Shown here: one piece after another, positions 62,074 to 64,000 of the stretch | How positions within the stretch are numbered: position 1 is the first letter of the stretch | Layout of the letters: each line of letters opens with the position of its first letter | Source: an uncultured Colwellia sp. | GTDB lineage: Bacteria > Pseudomonadota > Gammaproteobacteria > Enterobacterales > Alteromonadaceae | Direction: 5' to 3' | Assembly (NCBI GenBank): GCA_913062815.1 | Contig: CAJXWZ010000024.1 | Location: 1-64,000 of the forward strand | Length of the DNA: 64,000 bases | Notes under the pieces: generated by a model | Told to the model about the DNA's origin: nothing | Database searches by the model: none | The model's input: only the letters and a program-made list of their open reading frames with translations | Position numbers and translations under genes: made by a program

Positions 62074-64000
62074 TTAGAATTTTGCTTTTATACCAAACTC
62101 CCACTTAGTACCTGAACGTGAATAATCTGCAATAGTGGTATCATTACCTCGGGTATACACTTGCGGAGTATTAGTCAGATTGAGACCTTTTAAGAACAAA
62201 CTAACATTTGAATTAATCTTATATTTAGCTGACATATTGAGGTAATTAGCAGCTTGAACATATCGATGTGAACGGTCAGGAAACGGTAAACTATTAGGTT
62301 GAAGGTACTTAGATCTGTGTTTCCACAATAAACGTACTGTGGTGTCATCGCCTTCCCAATAGATAGAAGCAGAGGCTACGTTTTTCGAAAATCCAAATAA
62401 ATTCGCATCAGGAACAATACCCGAGCTCGCAGGCTCTGCGGTGACAAAATCAGATTCAGCGTAATTCCACGCAAATTTAGCACCTAAACCGTTAAACGGC
62501 TCTGGTAATTCAACAAAATGTTTTTGACCTGTAAACTCAACACCTTTGATAACCGATTCATCCTCAGAAGTTTGCTTTACTACATGGGCAACGTCTGGAT
62601 AAAGGGTATCTACTCCATCTAAATTCACAGTAATGTCACGATATTCAGTTTTAACATCGTAACCACCGGTAAATGACTTGTGATAAAAAGCGGCGGTCAA
62701 CGCAGCATCTTCCGATGGGTAATATTCAAAAGACACGTCATAATTCCACGCCGTATATGGTGCCAAGTGGTTACCACTAGCATCTCCACTACGTATCACT
62801 TGTGAAAAGTCGGTATTAGTACCGGGATCACAAACAGTATCGTCTTCATCTTCACAAGTTTCGTAACTAACACCCGCTGACATAGCATTCATTTGAAAAC
62901 GTGACATAGAGCGATACGCTGCCGTTCTAATATAGAACTCGTCTGTAACATGAAAGGTTAAATTTAAGCTAGGCAACCATTCGGTGTATTGTGAATCTAA
63001 AGTAACCGCTTCAATATCTCCTGTTGGATTAATAACGGAGTCCCATGTCACATCACCTTCATTGCTTTCAGTAGAAGTGATGTAAACTTTATCGCCCCAA
63101 CCATCTGAATGCGTTTTAGTTTTCACCATGCGTACACCAACATTACCGTACACAGGAGTACCTGAAATTTCAGTATCTATGTTGGCCATCAAATAGGCTG
63201 CTGTGATAGTTTCAGTGACGTCACGATCAGCACCATCTCGGCCGTCTGCTCTTTCACCTATATCATAAAACCCGGTTCCACTGGCATCAGGAAGCTGCCC
63301 CAATATTTGGCCAATAAAACATTTGTGATCATATGTAGCATAACGGGTAGCATCACCACCTGAGCCAGGCTCTTCAGTAAATTGAATGTTATTTGAGTGG
63401 CCATTCTGGCAATTATTAATAATGCCATTAATTAATCCCGCGTTTGCATCGGGGTTTAACTCATCCCAGCTGTTATCTTCATTGTCACTGGCACCATTTC
63501 TTTGCGAGCCATCGGCAATGACTAAAGAAACGTCATTACTGACGTAATCAACTAAATGCTCTTTTGAATATCTAAAACCTGCTTTGATACTAGATAAGTA
63601 GTCATTATCTAATTGATACTCTCCATCAAAATTAACTGCAAAAATATCGTCATTGCGATGCTCATGTGCACGACGGTATTCAACATATGCGTGGCCATCA
63701 TTAACAAAGTTAATCATATTGCTAGCATCGAATGCTTGTGAAGATACAAAGCCGGCATCATCAGGGCCTAAGCGGTTATCATCTAACCAAGTAAGTGTTG
63801 GTACATTTCGACCACGAAAATCTAGTGCATAGTTATAACGTTCGGTTGAGCGGAATTTAGTACGGTCACGTAAACGATAGCGGTAAGACTCTGAGTAGGA
63901 TAAATCTAAAGCAAGGGTTAATTCATCTGTAGGAGCATATTCAATTTCAAGTCCACCACCGCGATACTCATCAACTTGATTGCGATTTTCACCTTGTAGT
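62074..64000 (-). CDS. TonB-dependent receptor of the alginate locus (partial, N-terminus beyond window)
   Basis: The frame is open from 62074 through the right edge (about 641 residues visible), so the true start lies outside; an internal ATG at 63717 is not the start. The visible part is beta-barrel: alternating strands such as LEIEYAPTDELTLALDLSYSE, SASIYWEGDDTTVRLLWKHRS, YLNMSAKYKINSNVSLFLKG and the C-terminal WEFGIKAKF ending in the required aromatic. It probably carries alginate oligosaccharides across the outer membrane. It is followed by the DEH reductase after 184 bases. Confidence 0.92.
   Translation of the reverse strand, partial: LQGENRNQVDEYRGGGLEIEYAPTDELTLALDLSYSESYRYRLRDRTKFRSTERYNYALDFRGRNVPTLTWLDDNRLGPDDAGFVSSQAFDASNMINFVNDGHAYVEYRRAHEHRNDDIFAVNFDGEYQLDNDYLSSIKAGFRYSKEHLVDYVSNDVSLVIADGSQRNGASDNEDNSWDELNPDANAGLINGIINNCQNGHSNNIQFTEEPGSGGDATRYATYDHKCFIGQILGQLPDASGTGFYDIGERADGRDGADRDVTETITAAYLMANIDTEISGTPVYGNVGVRMVKTKTHSDGWGDKVYITSTESNEGDVTWDSVINPTGDIEAVTLDSQYTEWLPSLNLTFHVTDEFYIRTAAYRSMSRFQMNAMSAGVSYETCEDEDDTVCDPGTNTDFSQVIRSGDASGNHLAPYTAWNYDVSFEYYPSEDAALTAAFYHKSFTGGYDVKTEYRDITVNLDGVDTLYPDVAHVVKQTSEDESVIKGVEFTGQKHFVELPEPFNGLGAKFAWNYAESDFVTAEPASSGIVPDANLFGFSKNVASASIYWEGDDTTVRLLWKHRSKYLQPNSLPFPDRSHRYVQAANYLNMSAKYKINSNVSLFLKGLNLTNTPQVYTRGNDTTIADYSRSGTKWEFGIKAKF

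Noticed and set aside
63715-63717. ATG at 63717 as start of the alginate TonB receptor
   Set aside because: The frame is open to the window edge and codes for barrel strands upstream of it, so the gene continues outside the window.

Overview
The window reads as AT-rich chromosomal DNA from a marine gammaproteobacterium. It most resembles the Alteromonadales, probably a Colwelliaceae relative (Colwellia/Thalassotalea type). I infer this from E. coli-like gene order in the housekeeping block, close similarity of those proteins to gammaproteobacterial versions, and the load of TonB-dependent receptors and secreted polysaccharidases. Genus assignment is not certain without a search. There is no sign of a prophage, IS element, CRISPR array or RNA gene.

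Layout. 1-911: the start of a spc-type ribosomal operon (rplN-rplX-rplE, minus strand) with a GC-rich-discriminator promoter, separated here from S10-operon genes. 1511-10308: a conserved block dksA-gluQ-(DUF3291, flavin reductase, SDR)-pcnB-folK-panB-panC, closed by a convergent panP, the decarboxylase that replaces panD for beta-alanine supply. pcnB lacks any ATG/GTG/TTG start and appears to begin at ATC. 10404-18655: a small secreted-peptide ORF, a beta-barrel protein, an Ig-like lipoprotein, a TrmB-like methyltransferase, a YadGH exporter, an acyltransferase with a winged-helix-like tail, and a MarR regulator facing a BetT choline transporter, with three TTAGA-NN-TCTAA sites around betT. 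18875-23637: a TonB-dependent receptor and a TPR-sulfotransferase.

23644-43528 holds two lipoprotein pullulanases, SDR and PEP-CTERM genes, three small orphan proteins and two paralogous orphan periplasmic binding-protein-like genes. It also holds a four-gene BlaI / M56-M23 peptidase / twin secreted hydrolase operon with paired operators, and an S9 peptidase. 43536-49821 is a carbamoyltransferase locus (two TPR-SGNH hydrolases facing carbamoyltransferase-SxtJ-DUF5989). Its gene set parallels the unexplained sxtI-J-K-L module of saxitoxin clusters, but with no toxin-scaffold genes here. A shared CG-centred palindrome (TTGAATACGTATNCAA-like) lies 65-80 bp upstream of both pullulanases and of the SGNH pair.

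50632-64000 is an alginate-utilization locus read leftward: TonB-dependent receptor (cut by the window end), DEH reductase, PL6 and PL17 alginate lyases, KdgF, MFS transporter, KDG kinase, KDPG aldolase. Unusually it continues into class II fructose-bisphosphate aldolase, methylglyoxal synthase and a binding-protein-like gene. Together these would import alginate oligomers, cut them to monomers, convert these to 2-keto-3-deoxygluconate and split them to pyruvate plus glyceraldehyde-3-phosphate, with the last enzymes handling triose phosphates.
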